From Hyperoplus lanceolatus (taxonomy: Eukaryota > Chordata > Actinopteri > Uranoscopiformes > Ammodytidae), in the NCBI GenBank assembly GCA_026929865.2, contig CM049408.1, forward strand, positions 4,355,001-4,419,000: a DNA stretch of 64,000 nucleotides, in the 5' to 3' direction. The notes beneath the pieces were generated by a model. The model was not told the origin of the DNA, ran no database searches, and worked only from the letters and a program-made list of their open reading frames with translations. Made by a program: the position numbers and the translations under genes. Position 1 is the stretch's first letter. The number at the start of each line of letters is the position of its first letter. Shown here piece after piece: positions 11,392 to 22,330 of the stretch.

Positions 11392-11994
11392 GCTAGCGAG
11401 CGCAATGCGTGCTTCTCAATAGTATTTCAATTTAGGGGCGATTTGCAAAAATAAATTTCCACATGTCCCTCCAAGGGCTCTGAGGCTATGTAAACAGAAA
11501 TAATAATTGAGAACCACATGCTCATAAACATGGTTATCACATCAAAGCATTAAAAATGCCACCAATATTTACAGTTTAAATTTTTTTGAATGAAATGAAT
11601 ACCTAAGGGGACCCCTGGGACTGTCCTAATGTAACGAACTAATAGTCCTATGCCATGTCTACCTGTTACAAAACAACTTCACCAGAAACTCTACAGTGTT
11701 TGTCGAATGCCCAACGTTTTGGGGGGGGTCCAATGTAACCTAATAGTCCTATGCCATGTCTACCTGTCATACAAAACAACTTCAAGAACATGAACAGTGG
11801 TTTGGAATAAGAAATAAATACATGTTTTCCATTGCTCTAATCCAGCCTTTGCAGCAGGTCCGGACTATCTGGCTCGCTAACGTAGAATAAATGACTAAGG
11901 GGGGCTTACAATGATACCTCCTGAAGTTCCTGTGTATGGGTCCTACACACATGCTAGTAACGGTACTAATCTATTCAAAACATTTTGTTGACAA
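11392..11994. other. Spacer with a short local duplication
   Basis: The phrase CTAATAGTCCTATGCCATGT then CTACCTGT occurs at about 11639-11670 and again at about 11740-11767, which looks like a short local duplication. No coding signal. Confidence 0.5.
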
Positions 11995-12090
11995 GGGGGA
12001 TGCTCATGGTGTAGTGGTCAGAGCGCTTCCCCCATAGAGGCTCAGTCCTCAGAGGCAGCAGACCCGGGCTCCAAACCAGGCCCATGTACA
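11995..12090 (+). mobile_element. tRNA-derived SINE head fragment
   Basis: GGTGTAGTGGTCAGAGCGCT resembles a tRNA A-box region, and GGGCTCCAAACC about 45 bp further on resembles a decayed B box. The order and spacing fit a tRNA-like SINE head. No tail is recognisable. Confidence 0.5.
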
Positions 12091-12170
12091 GAACATGGTG
12101 CAGTATTTTGTTTAGCATGGATACATTTTCCATTATGGCATCTTGGACAACTTGTCATCAGCCAGAACAA

Positions 12171-12192
12171 ACACACACACACACACACACAC
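12171..12192 (+). repeat. Short (AC)n microsatellite
   Basis: An AC tract of 22 bp, followed by an imperfect ACTCACACAG. Confidence 0.9.
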
Positions 12193-12615
12193 TCACACAG
12201 TCCTTCAAACCGACCATAGAGCAGGATCTGTATTCCTCATTAGATTAACCCCTTCCATCAAATCATCATAATCAAATCTCTGCTGTCTTATCTTTCAGTC
12301 AGTTTACATGCGTAGGATGGAATCAAGTTGTAACTTCCATGAACAGACAGAATGACTGACAGGTGAATTGGCCCCGGTCTTCCACCTGCTCTTGGCTCCA
12401 CTAATCCCCCACATTCCTCCAGCCCTCTCTGGCCCGCCTGTGGTAAGGGATCAAGGGGTCACTCTCTCTCCATAGGACCCTCCCTGGAGCCCCCAGACTC
12501 CCAGAGGGGCCGGCCTCAGCTTGACCCCTGACCTGTGACCGCAGACAGGCAGGCAGACAGGCAGGCAGGCGGGGTCACGGTCAAGGACTCAGTGTCTGCT
12601 CGACATCAGGGAACA

Positions 12616-12706
12616 AACACACACACAAGCACACTCACTCACACACGCACATGCACTCTCTCTCTCTCTCTCTCTCTCTCCACACACACACACACACATA
12701 CACACA
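12616..12706 (+). repeat. Compound CA-CT-CA microsatellite
   Basis: Interrupted CA words are followed by (CT)n at 12654-12681 and (CA)n from 12681 to about 12706, with one ATA interruption. Confidence 0.93.
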
Positions 12707-13130
12707 GCCCGTTGTCATCCATCAACTGTGTGTGTGCGCGCTTTATACTCAGACCGTTGCTGGACATTGTTGGACACAGGCACTATTGATTTCCCATTCA
12801 TCTGGACCAAAGACCCTCAGGGAAGGCAGAGAGGAGTAAATAAAGGAGAGAACAAATAAACTAAAAGAATGGGAGGCAGGGGAGGATATCGAAAGAAAGA
12901 AGTGATGACAGGACGGGGGAAGAATAGAATACACCTGCACCTCTGTCCCACGATTTTGGAAATGAGTAACAAAATAGAGAGAATAGAGGAATATGCCACT
13001 GCTGTTATGTTCAATAAGAATAGGTAAAAAGCTGTCAAATCTCTTTCTCTTTCTTTGCAAAATTCCACACATATATAGGAATAAAGGATCCACAAATCAC
13101 AAGCTGTTTCCCCCGTAGGCCGGATGCATT
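12707..13130. other. Spacer without recognised genes
   Basis: Purine-rich DNA with no coding evidence. Two overlapping minus-strand frames (108 and 114 codons) reflect low-complexity composition. Confidence 0.4.
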
Positions 13131-13255
13131 CCTTGCGTTTCAAATCCCCATACTTTCAGCTATTTAGTATGGAAGAAATAAAAACATTTAGGATGTCCCG
13201 ATTCTTGTAGTCAGATTTAGCTATGCTTAAAAATACCCGGATACCTACTACATAC
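13131..13255 (+). mobile_element. MITE family A, diverged partial copy 4
   Basis: It starts CCTTGCGTTTCAAATCCCCA then TACTTTCAGC, continues with TTTAGTATGG and ATTTAGGATGTCCC as in the other copies, then decays. The right terminus is not recognisable. Confidence 0.5.
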
Positions 13256-13312
13256 GGCCCGGGGTAGTTAGGGTCGAAATCAACGATTCTGACACCACAA
13301 TCCACTGCCTAC

Positions 13313-13380
13313 CCGGAAGTGACGTCAAATCGACGGAGCCTCCGAGTGCAAACAACCGGGGATGAGACGAATATAAAAGC
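13313..13380 (+). promoter_or_regulatory. Promoter-like cluster: ETS/CRE composite and TATA-like word
   Basis: CCGGAAGTGACGTCA (13313-13327) joins an ETS site to a full cAMP-response-element palindrome. A TATAAAAG word follows at 13372-13379, about 45 bp downstream. This arrangement occurs in vertebrate promoters. No first exon or open frame follows, so it may be a transposon-derived or chance promoter. Functional status unknown. Confidence 0.3.
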
Positions 13381-13895
13381 TAGAGGCGAGATGAAGGCGC
13401 AAGGTTTTGAAGAATTAAATAAGTAAAAGTATGTCCCAAGTGTATGCTTAGGCTGCTGCATGCTAACTAACAGTGTGCTCTAGCTGCAGAACAGAAAGCA
13501 GTGAAATCTGCCTCGGTTGCATTTTCAGAAACAGAATAAAGCTTTCACAAATCTGGACCCAACATACGGTTAAACTCTCTGAAATAACCTGCTCCAAATA
13601 AGTGGCTATACAGCAGCCTGAGAGGGGAGAAAAACAGAAGGAACCTCCAAGTAGAAACAGGGGAGTAAAAGAGATAGAGTAATACAGTAGCAGATTTATT
13701 TAAATCAGTATCGTCCTCAATATAATCTGTTTCTATCTTGGCTGACCAATGGAGACATTAGGCACTGGAAATATTCAATTCTATAAGGTTCTTTTTTAAC
13801 CGTTTGCTATAGCTGTATGTGTGGAAGTGTGAAGTGTTTTTTGTGATATCCTCTTAAGTGTGTATGTGTACAGTGTATAGAGGCAGGAGGATGGC

Positions 13896-13897
<2 letters not shown>
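13381..13897. other. Spacer without recognised genes
   Basis: Low-repeat DNA downstream of the promoter-like cluster, with no open frame that begins at a plausible start. Confidence 0.4.
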
Positions 13898-13986
<89 letters not shown>

Positions 13987-14023
13987 TCCCCGGCCATGCT
14001 CTCTCTCTCTCTCTCTCTCTCTC
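13898..14023 (+). repeat. (GT)n (84 bp) and (CT)n microsatellites
   Basis: Pure GT at 13898-13981, then a 17-bp spacer, then CT at 13999-14023. The long Cys-Val and His-Thr frames here are artefacts of the repeat. Confidence 0.97.
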
Positions 14024-14522
14024 ATACTGGCGGAGAGAGGCATTTATCAGCGCTCTAAGTGGCTGTACCAAAAGCAATGCTCGCCGGGAGTCGAGCTGAC
14101 AGCAGTTTCCCCGGGATCGATCCTTGGCTATAGCGCCGCTCCGGTTTATGACAAAAGAGTTCACGACACGGCAAGTCACAAAGTCAATACCGTGATAAAT
14201 ACTCCCACCACCCTCTCCTCCACTCCTGCCTGCTGTCCGCACACTTTACCAGGCATTTGGCCCCTGACAGTTATTACTCCCGCGGTAAATCCACACTGAC
14301 CAGAAGGTGAGGGGAAGAAAAAAAAAAGGCACTCTATATAGCTCCAGGGCTCTCCGCGGCTTGGATTTATGGACCCATGGTGGAACCGAGTTTACTTAAT
14401 TTAAAGAAAAGATATAAACTTGAAGAAGGCTGTAGTTTCACCCCCTGGGAAAAGTGAAAACCGAACTGGTAAAATGCCCACATGCCTCAGAATATCCTCC
14501 GCTATGTGTGTCATGTGTTTGA
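14024..14522. other. Low-repeat DNA, possible conserved island
   Basis: Balanced composition with several CpGs (GCGCCGCTCCGG near 14131, CCGCGG near 14279). No coding signal. It could be regulatory, but there is no direct evidence. Confidence 0.3.
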
Positions 14523-15010
14523 GGGTGAGACACTGCAGGTGGATATAGAGTAAAATGTTGACTTATACATATCATCATGAAAGTTTGCAAGTTGATTACC
14601 GACATTAAAACAATATGTCATTCGTATGAGATTTTTTTCAGGAAATGATTGAATAAGTGCGCACATTTGGCACGTATCTTAACCAAATTTGTGTAAATTT
14701 GCATCTCTTAAAATCTTCAAGATGTTGACTTAAGCTACAGTCATAAAAAGTCATCTTTTTATTTCATTTTGAAAACACATTCACATCTCAAAAGTTTGAA
14801 TTTGGATAGCCTACAACCTTTTTTTTTCATTTTACAAATTAAAAATACTATGTAAACAGGTCTTAAAATGAATGTTTCTGTTTTTAACAAAAAATATTAA
14901 GTCAAATTAACACCTAAAGATCCATCTTGGTCTTTGTATTTATACTAGTAAGTAAGAAGACATGTTATGGAAGCAAAATAGCCAACAATCTTACACACAA
15001 AACTTGCAGG
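14523..15010 (+). mobile_element. Family R DNA element, copy 1 (diverged, internally deleted)
   Basis: Starts GGGTGAGACACTGCAGGT and shares ordered words with the other R copies: ATCATCATGAAA, TTTGCATCTCTTAAAA, ACACCTAAA, TATTTATACTAGTA and CATGTTATGGAAGCAAAATA. Compared with copies 2 and 3 it lacks most of the central third. Terminal text GGTRAGRCACTGCAG, seen at the left end here and inverted at the right end of copy 2, suggests a TIR-bearing DNA transposon. Superfamily not assigned. Confidence 0.6.
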
Positions 15011-16067
15011 GTTGGAATTAATTCATTAAATTAATAAAAATACTAAGATTGCAAGTAGAGATATGGAGGTCACTACTGTGAGGGATGAGTGTTGACACCC
15101 AATGCAGGAGATGCTAACCCAAACCAATCTAAAGAAGATACGTACATTGGGTAGGCTGTCACACCTGTATGCAAACCAAGAAATGATGAGCTTTGTCCCA
15201 AGCATGTAGATGACATTAATACACCTGAAATAGCTGTAACATACCCCCCCTCCATCTTTAAATCCAATTTGAATAACAATTAGCAAATTCAAATGAGCAA
15301 CTAAATCCGGGCTCTGTCACACACACTTTGCTCATGTGTTTACTTTGACCGACTAACGCGGAAACTTTTGCATGGCGCGCTCGTCGCATTAACAGTGAAA
15401 AGACTTTGATTTTTTCCACAAATGAGAAAAAATATTAGGATATGTGTTTATGTAATTTGCCACATATCCTCTGCCTTAGCGCTAATCCTACATGTTAAAT
15501 CCCTTCACAGCAAAAAAAAAAAAAAAGTAGCCTTATCCTCCCAATATGGATGGGATCACAGTAATCAACGCTTATGCCGATTACGTGGATTTGAAAATTA
15601 CGCTGCTATACATATGAATATTTTCAATTATTCTCTGGTTCCCAATAATACAAGTCTGGGTTTGAGATTAATATTGTGTTTTTTTAAATCATAAATGACT
15701 AAACAGGACATCTATTGCATGCCGAGTGGCAAGTCATGGTGTTTGCAAAGCGTGACTGGTAATCCTGTTAAGAAGATTGGGAAAGGCATAAAAAGATCTC
15801 ATTAAGATTTAAGTTGTTGCGGGATCATCAGTTAAAATAAAAACATTGGCATAACCCTACACCCCGGCACTTTGTTTTTTCCCATCATGCAAAGGATCTC
15901 TCAAAGGCTGTGACCCACATTGGCACCACACTGTTTCACTTTTTTAACTCAACTTAAATACTGACACTTAGCCAGCCATTATGGACTGAAATAAGTCAGA
16001 ATCTCCCCTGTGTACGGCTCAGTTTCATTTCCTCTTGTCATGCAAGTCATGGTTGGAAGGAAAGTTA
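15011..16067. other. Low-repeat DNA without recognised genes
   Basis: AT-rich with an A14 run near 15511. The frames at 15026-15292 and 15422-15694 have no domain. Confidence 0.45.
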
Positions 16068-16478
16068 GTAGGGGAGAGTGGCCTAAGTTGTGCATTTTGG
16101 AAGTTGTGCCACCCCTTGTTTCTAGAAAACCGTGGAAGAAATTTGAAATGTGCCCACATATTTAAGAAGAGCCATCCATTTGACTCATCCTGTAAAGAAG
16201 GGAGACACAAGGAATAAGATATAAGCACATTTAAGCTAAAAAAAAACGTGTTTTGCCTTTCAAAGTAAAATTTCCATGATCAAGGTTTTTTGATTATTGT
16301 GTCTGAACAATTATAGACAAGTTTGAAAACATTTGACACATGTTTTAGTGCTTTGGTATGCTACATTTTGAGTCTATACAGTTAGCACAATGTCAGCCCT
16401 AAATTGCTGCATCATGCTTATTATCCACATTTCTGGGATTGGGGTGATTTATGCCAAAGGGCCTGGGTGAGTTATAAG

Positions 16479-16787
16479 TAAGTAAGTAAGTAAAATGTAT
16501 TTATAAAAGCACATTTATGACAGTTTGCACTGTCCAAAGTGCTGTACATAGTGCATTCAGTAGGTAAACAATGAAGGTAAAATAACAATAACCTAAATAA
16601 AAGACGTAAAGCCCATACATCCACATAAACACAGATAGTAGTGCAGAGGTAAGATAGTTAATGGGGAGGAAACACCAGGGTGTACATATGGGTTTTGAGC
16701 CTTGATTTAAAGGCAGAAATGTAGAGTGAATCACATTTGTCAGGTGGCAGTTGGTTCCACAAGCACGGAGCCACTAGTGCAAAGTAC
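16479..16787 (-). mobile_element. Nested L2-like LINE 3' end
   Basis: On the minus strand the start of the segment encodes FALVAPCLWNQLPPD, then a short stretch and SAFKSRLKTHMYTLVF. This matches the usual end of an L2/CR1-type reverse transcriptase (aP.LWN.LP ... FKs.LKThLF). A stop follows, then a 3' UTR with CACTTTGGACAGTGCAAAC and a TTACTTACTTACTT tail, which appears as TAAGTAAGTAAG at 16479 on the plus strand. It is 5'-truncated to about 300 bp and lies inside the TIR element. Confidence 0.75.
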
Positions 16788-17054
16788 ATTTCTGAGAGTT
16801 GTGCCAGTGGCATGGCTGTATACGCTGGTCACCAAAAGAAAGTGATTGTCTACAGTAGCTCAGAAGAGAGTGACATCTCAATTCCACTTAACGACACCAC
16901 TGATGAGAGTTCAGATGGCCAGAAAGATGATGATGGTGACTTTGTCATTGTGAGCTTTGCAGGTAAAACCATTAGATCTGCTAGGCCTTGTTTAAGAAAA
17001 TTGTCCTTCAATCTTTGTCAACTATTTACTTTATTTACTTTAAATACACCTTAA
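16788..17054 (+). pseudogene. Transposase C-terminal remnant with acidic serine-rich tail
   Basis: The frame reads ESCASGMAVYAGHQKK, then VIVYSSSEESD, an acidic stretch (DDTTDESSD-like, rich in D/E/S) and GDFVIVSFAGK. Acidic tails ending in a (D)FV-V-F(A/T) word are typical of the C-termini of fish pogo/Tigger-like transposase-derived proteins. All upstream catalytic sequence (the DDE/D domain) is missing or displaced by the LINE. After GCAG a GTAAAACC could act as a splice donor, and an ATTACAG acceptor-like word lies near 17085. The last ~20 codons before the stop are probably intron read-through. Not expected to be functional. Confidence 0.5.
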
Positions 17055-17516
17055 ATAAGTGATTGTCTAATGGATTTTTCTTGCATTACAGTTTATGAGA
17101 TATATAGCAATGGCACAATTTACCCCATGGTATTCTCTCCAACCGCACAACTTACACCACACTGGGGGCAAGTTGTGCAACAAGACAACTTTTTTTTCCG
17201 AAAGCTATATTTCTTTAACAGTTTATTCCAGATCCAAAGTTTTTATTGCCAGGGATGCACAACACCCTGAAATATATGTACATATTTGAGTTGGAGACTT
17301 TACTGTCAAGGCCTTACTTTGAGTGAAAAGTTGCACAACTTAGGCCACTCTCCCCTACATTTATATAACTTCACTTCTGAAGTTGCTGGGTTGCTGCTTG
17401 CTTTTCCAAAATATCTAAATAAAATAAATCTGTCCTTTGTCTGCATTTATTTCAGAACTGTTGCTACTGTAGTTACTTTGCCGAAAATGGTTGCTTTGCT
17501 GCACACTATTATTATT

Positions 17517-17713
17517 GGGGCGGCAGTGGCGAAGTGGGTAGGGAAGTCGTCCTCTGGAGTGCAGGGTCGGGGGTTCGATCCCCCGTCTCCCCGCCACATG
17601 TCGAAGTGTCCCTGGGTGCCTTGCATGGCAGCTACTGCCATTTGTGTATGAGTGCATGAGTATGAGTAAAATCAGCTAAAAAGTGCTATATAAGTCAAGT
17701 CCATTAACCATTA
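17517..17713 (+). mobile_element. tRNA-derived SINE (second family)
   Basis: The head GGCAGTGGCGAAGTGGGTAG and B-box GGGTTCGATCCC (about 17571) look like a Ser/Leu-type tRNA with a variable arm. The tail has AAAAGTGCTATATAAGTCAA then GTCCATTAACCATT, a 3' end common in fish SINEs. It lies about 160 bp downstream of the TIR element. Confidence 0.75.
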
Positions 17714-18056
17714 TATTAGATTTTCTGTGAAGGCAAACAGCAAGGATAAATGAACTGGTACATGAGGAGGGTCCCACCATGGCTTATGCTGTAGTTTCAC
17801 ATCCAAAGGCTCAGTCTACAAATTGATTTATTTTGAGGCTGCGACCAAAAGTTAACAATAAATGCATCTGAAGTCGAAAAAGCATTGAACAATAATGTAA
17901 AACAGTGAAGAGTGAAACTGAAATATTTCTCATTTTTGTCCTAAAAGGAGAAAATGAATGAAGTAAACAGGGGCCCAACAGCTCGTTATAATTAAAATAG
18001 CAGTATACATACAATCTTTCTAAATAGTGCAGTTTAGAGATTTACACAGACTATAA
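17714..18056. other. Spacer without recognised genes
   Basis: AT-rich, no repeats or coding signal recognised. Confidence 0.4.
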
Positions 18057-18112
18057 TGTATTAAGTAACAGTTTATTAACGTACCCTTATTGAAAAGTGT
18101 TAGTACCCAGTG
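18057..18112. mobile_element. MITE family D right-end fragment
   Basis: GTTTATTAACGTACCCTTAT then TGAAAAGTGTTA is the complement of the left end of the family D element at 8981. Only about 50 bp remain. Confidence 0.45.
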
Positions 18113-18299
18113 TGCACATTTATAAGGGCCTTCCTCTTTTGTTGGCTTCCTCATGTTAATTAAAACTGCAATCCCAACTGTTGATGTGACAAACACAGGG
18201 AGAAAAGACAGGAGCAAGGAAAACAAGAGGAGGAGGTGAAGAAGAAGAAAGAGAGGCACGCAGAGAGAGAGAGAGATGAAGGCAGGAGATTTTTTTCTT

Positions 18300-18689
18300 T
18301 CCAAAGTTTGACTGGAGGCCATACAGCAGGCCCCCGTAATTAATTACCACAGACAGGTCCGTATTAAAAGCAATATTCCATCTCAACGAAAAAAAGCCTC
18401 GGAGGTTCTGTGCTCCAATAAAAGCAGGTATTCATCAGACTGGGGGGAGGGGGGGCTGTCCAAGTAAAATGCTTTCACACAAAAGGGGACGCTTGCCTTG
18501 GTGAGGTTAATTTATATCAAGATTCCTGCATAAACTGGAAGGCCATAAAAAAAAGTCCCAATTAGCCATCTGCGATTGTCTGGAGGACGTTTGATGTATG
18601 GGCCCTATCAATACAGCACACAACTGCAGGCCCGGGCCCGTGATATCAGACTGTAATTCTGGATGCACATGACCAATAAGCACCCATTG

Positions 18690-18690
<1 letters not shown>
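18300..18690. promoter_or_regulatory. Candidate conserved non-coding island
   Basis: Unique DNA with GTAATTAATTACC (a palindromic homeodomain-type site near 18337), CCAATAAAAGC, TTAATTTATATCAAGATTCC and CCAATTAGCCATC. No open frame persists in a coding pattern. The texture resembles developmental enhancers. Inference only. Confidence 0.3.

Positions 18691-18693
<3 letters not shown>

Positions 18694-18737
<44 letters not shown>
18694..18737 (+). repeat. (TG)n microsatellite, 44 bp
   Basis: Uninterrupted TG tract. Confidence 0.96.
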
Positions 18738-18738
<1 letters not shown>

Positions 18739-19439
18739 TTTTTACACAACGTTATAGCTCTTTCAATATACCGTATAGGCATGGAGCAGCGGTGGACATA
18801 AAGCCACAGATGACATAGCAGGCAGTACAGAGTTTGTGTTTATTCGCTGTTAAGTTTGACATGGACGCTGGCTGCATGCTTTTATTGGCCCTGTCGTCAA
18901 CTGGCGCACAGCTAACGTATTAAAGGGTTAAAAGAAAAAAAAACATCCAGTAGTTTACAAGTGCTGTTTATTATAGGGCTCCAAAGACTACACCACTATG
19001 TCCAGAAGTTGCTTTTTTTCAAGCCTCCAGTGAACACTTAAAAAATAAAGATGAATGAATAAAGATTATTATTGAAAGACTGAAGAGAAAAGGAGAGAGC
19101 AGACGATGCTGGGGCCATTATGATGAAAGCAGATAATGTCCACACAGGTTCCTACTCTGACTTTAACCATTTTAAATCCACAAATAAATTTGTATAACAT
19201 AAAATCCCCCCAGGGCCGGATTTACCTTCTAGTAAAGGGTATAAAGTTAACTGTATGCCCCCTTTGGCCCCCATGATTCTCCTGCTCTAGTAAATTGATT
19301 AAGAAAAACATTAAAGAATATTTTGCATTAACATGTTGGACAAAATGCAGCAGCTTAAGCCATGTGAGGAGGACGTTCTCTTCACTCATTGGTTGGATGT
19401 GTTTGGGGGCGGGAGCAATAACGTAGTTCCTGAACTGCT

Positions 19440-19795
19440 CTACAATTGTTCAGAATTTCCAATCGGGAAAACTGCAAGAAAAAACTACAGGGAGTAGATA
19501 GATAGTTTTCCTCATCCCATAGTTCCCGGGAGCTCGTTTAGACCAACAATACTCAGTGCTTCCTGCGGTTGGGTTGGCCTCAGTCCCCCTCATGTTCTCA
19601 CCACAAATGAACTGAACCAGAGTTGGTTTGGAAGCGTAAGGTCTTGGTACACTTGTTTGGTCCTCTTTTGGTGCCGAGTAAGATGACTGTGTTCTCACCT
19701 GACCCAAACAAGCTCTAGCAAACGGTGGAAACGAAACCTGAGTATGTTTCAATGGAACCAAAAACAGCAAGTGTGAAATAGTTCCTAATGCTCTG
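19440..19795. mobile_element. Possible old DNA-element remnant
   Basis: Phrases such as TTCTCACCACAAATGAACTG, TACACTTGTTTGGTCCTC and CAAGTGTGAAATAG resemble a widespread fish repeat whose ends read TTCACA-type words. The 106-codon minus-strand frame is not a known domain. Terminal repeats and target duplication were not found. Confidence 0.3.
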
Positions 19796-20047
19796 GGCTG
19801 GGCTGCAGAGCACTGGCCTTTTCTACCAGGTCAGAAAATACAACCGTTTTAATCCACTACATCTAAACCACATGTTAATGGTGTCAAAACTGACAAAAAC
19901 AATGTGGAATAGTGCACTATGGAGCTGTGGGGAAGAGCAAGACAAACAGTAGCCTGGGGAACAAGAGGGGAGGAGGCCAAATGGAGGAATTGGTTTACAG
20001 TCTTCAGTTTTGCTCCCATTTTCTCCAATTACCAGGAACAACACAGG

Positions 20048-20100
20048 AGGGAGAGAGGGAGACAGAGACAGAGACACACACACACACACACACACACACA
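20048..20100 (+). repeat. GA-rich then (CA)n microsatellite
   Basis: Purine-rich GAGAGGGAGACAGAGACAGA-type text leads into pure AC at 20074-20100. Confidence 0.93.
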
Positions 20101-20190
20101 GAGCAGCATTCCAGAGGTATTTGCTCCGGGCGGCTCTCAGCAGAGGAAATAAACGGGCCAGGAAAACACTTGTCAACGTCGCTTGACCTG

Positions 20191-20324
20191 CACACACACA
20201 TACACACACACATGCAGGCGCTACTGCACATCACACACAGTAATCTGTAAACTCCTCCACTGCAAATAATATGTACGCACACACAAACACACGCGCGAAC
20301 ACACACACACACACACACACACAT
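20191..20324 (+). repeat. Interrupted (CA)n cluster
   Basis: CA words at 20191-20212 and 20276-20324, the second with CGCGCG interruptions and a pure AC run from about 20300. Confidence 0.9.
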
Positions 20325-20501
20325 ACTGTCCTAGGTTCATTTCGGTGGCAGCTCCCCCCTCATCATCACCAACACAGATGGCCATGAGAGAACTTAATTC
20401 TTCCTCTGTTGACTCTGTTAGCGTCGCCTGGTCCCTGCTGTAATGACTGATCCATCACCAAACCTACTGGAGGCTCAGGACGAGCGAGGTTCACACAAAC
20501 A

Positions 20502-20532
20502 GGAGAGAGAGCGAGAGAGAGAGAGAGAGAGC
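20502..20532 (+). repeat. (GA)n microsatellite
   Basis: GA tract with one GCGA interruption. Confidence 0.93.
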
Positions 20533-21039
20533 ACAAGGGGGAAGCTTAAAGTTTTTTATGAATTTAAATGCACCTGCATAAACATTCCCAGTCTATACGT
20601 AATGTGAAAAAATTCCACACTCTCAATGACTTTCAATACCTTTGCGGATTTTTTGTGATTTGTTATAACAGATAACCAGATTTAAACTTACAAATGTATA
20701 TTGAAAATTGAACTGACGTACTCAAAAGCAACATTTGAGAAAGTAAAGTAAAGGGGAAATTTAAAAGTAAGTGATTGAGCACCCATTTTTTAATCAAAGA
20801 ACCATCAGTTGAGATTATTTAACCCTCTAATGTCCTATGATCTAGTTAAATGGAAAATGGTTCAGCATTAAATTGAACTGATGACCATCGGAGTTAGTGT
20901 GAGTATTTAATTAGTAGACCATTTTAAGATTTTTGGTGAAACTATTGAATCCATGTTATTTAAACCAAATCCATGTCATCGCAAAGCTCTGTCCCTCATT
21001 AAGAAGTGTGGACAGTCACTACATGCATTTATATGCACA

Positions 21040-21200
21040 CCAGTGGCCCAGATTTAGATGATTATTAAAATATTCATACACATCGAAGTGACCTTTGACC
21101 TCTAAAATCGATTCAGTCCATCTTTGAGTTAGGGACGAAATGTGTGCGAATTTTGAGGAAAATCCCTCAAAGCGTTCATGAGAATTTGCGTTAACAATTT
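21040..21200 (+). repeat. Old interspersed repeat, unclassified
   Basis: The order GAAGTGACCTTTGACCTC, TTCAGTCCATCTTTGAGTTA, AATTTTGAGGAAAATCCCTC, AAAGCGTTCATGAGA is a pattern I know as recurrent in fish non-coding DNA. No TIR, tail or coding frame was identified. Confidence 0.5.
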
Positions 21201-21568
21201 TTCTGACTCTGGCTTGCTGCCTGTTTATTTGAAATGTTGCCTGCACCCTGCCTGGATTTATTAGTTCACTGCGGACTGATTATCTGCATATGATTTCCTG
21301 ACTTTCCAGTAAAACATTTTCAAGTTTTTCCCTTTGCACTTTACCTCTATAGCCAATAGCCTCTGTGAATCTGAGTCCTATACCAGAAGCATTACATACA
21401 CATTATTGTTTAAATAAAAGTTTAATGTAGCAACCCCTTACATTAAAGGTTGGGTTTACGCACAGATATGTTTATATGTAACTTAACCATGAGTTAAAAC
21501 CATGTGTGAAAAGGTCCACATTTCTAACAATTCTTTGATCATTTTGAATGTGAAAAATGTCAAAGAAA

Positions 21569-21733
21569 GGGGCGCCCTTAGGTCAGTTGGGGCGTCCCCC
21601 CCATGGGCCTCGGCCAGCAACGGACCCGGGTTCGATTCCAGCCCGCGGTCGTTCTCTGCATGTCAATCCCCTCTCTGACCCATTTCAACTCTGTCTCTAC
21701 ACTATCAATAAAGCATAAAAAAAATAAAAAAAA
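21569..21733 (+). mobile_element. tRNA-derived SINE with standard 3' body
   Basis: The head GGGGCGCCCTTAGGTCAG has lost part of the D-arm region compared with 47797. The B box GGGTTCGATTCC is intact. The body reads CTCTGCATGTCAATCCCC, ACTCTGTCTCTACACTATCA and AATAAAGCATAAAA, then an A-rich tail. Flanks show an imperfect duplication (GTCAAAGAAA before, GTTCAAGAAA after). Confidence 0.85.
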
Positions 21734-22214
21734 GTTCAAGAAATAATGAAGGTTATGAAAACTGAGCTGGATACTTAAGATGACAACTGTGGAACTAGTA
21801 AATTGTCATAATAATGATAAAGTTTATTTTAATAGAAAACATAAAAAATAACATATAACATGTAAATTATACTAATGCAAGCTTCTAGCGTTTACATCAA
21901 CTACTGCTTATTTCATCAGAGACTCGGTGGAACCAACCTGGAGGCTATAGCTGGAGTGTGGAACAGGAGACTGTGCAGAACAAAAATTAGAATATGTTCC
22001 CTGATCAGTCTCTCTTCGAAACTAAATAATGTCACACACTGTACGTCTTGCCGGCTGTTTTCCCCAAAAGCCCTGAAATTGAAAAAAAAGTTGTGTGTGA
22101 AGATGAGCCTTTGCTTATAGTGTCTAAAAAAGGTTGTCATATTTCCTGCAATGAAGCAGAACATTGTCAACGGCTTCTGGCTGGTTACAGTGTGTGCATT
22201 TTCCAATTGCCTAT

Positions 22215-22330
22215 TTTTAGCCCAATTCAGTTTATTTTTAGAAGGGGACAGTACAAATTAATAAAACACATGATGATCATACATGGGTTAAATATGCCAG
22301 AATTAGCTAAAAGGCTATTTTCATCTGTAG
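22215..22330 (-). mobile_element. Possible LINE 3' UTR fragment
   Basis: AGTTTATTTTTAGAAGGGGA then CAGTACAAATTAATAAA resembles the reversed 3' end of a fish non-LTR element (consensus words AGAAGGGACAGTGCA). It is short and diverged. Confidence 0.35.

Larger units (their letters stand above)
16071..17355 (+). mobile_element. Tc1/mariner-superfamily-like element with perfect 27-bp ends, TA-flanked
   Basis: Positions 16068-16094 (key word AGGGGAGAGTGGCCTAAGTT) and 17332-17358 are exact inverted complements over 27 bp. Both edges can be read as a TA target duplication with GGGGAGAG ends. Subterminal AAGTTGTGC words recur near both ends (for example near 16100 and 17170). The interior holds a transposase-tail remnant (16788-17054) and a nested LINE (16479-16787). 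Ends of this kind (GGGGAGAGTGGG-TAAGTTG) are common in fish; I lean to a pogo/Tigger-like source but cannot prove it. At about 1.29 kb it is too short for an intact transposase. Confidence 0.7.
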
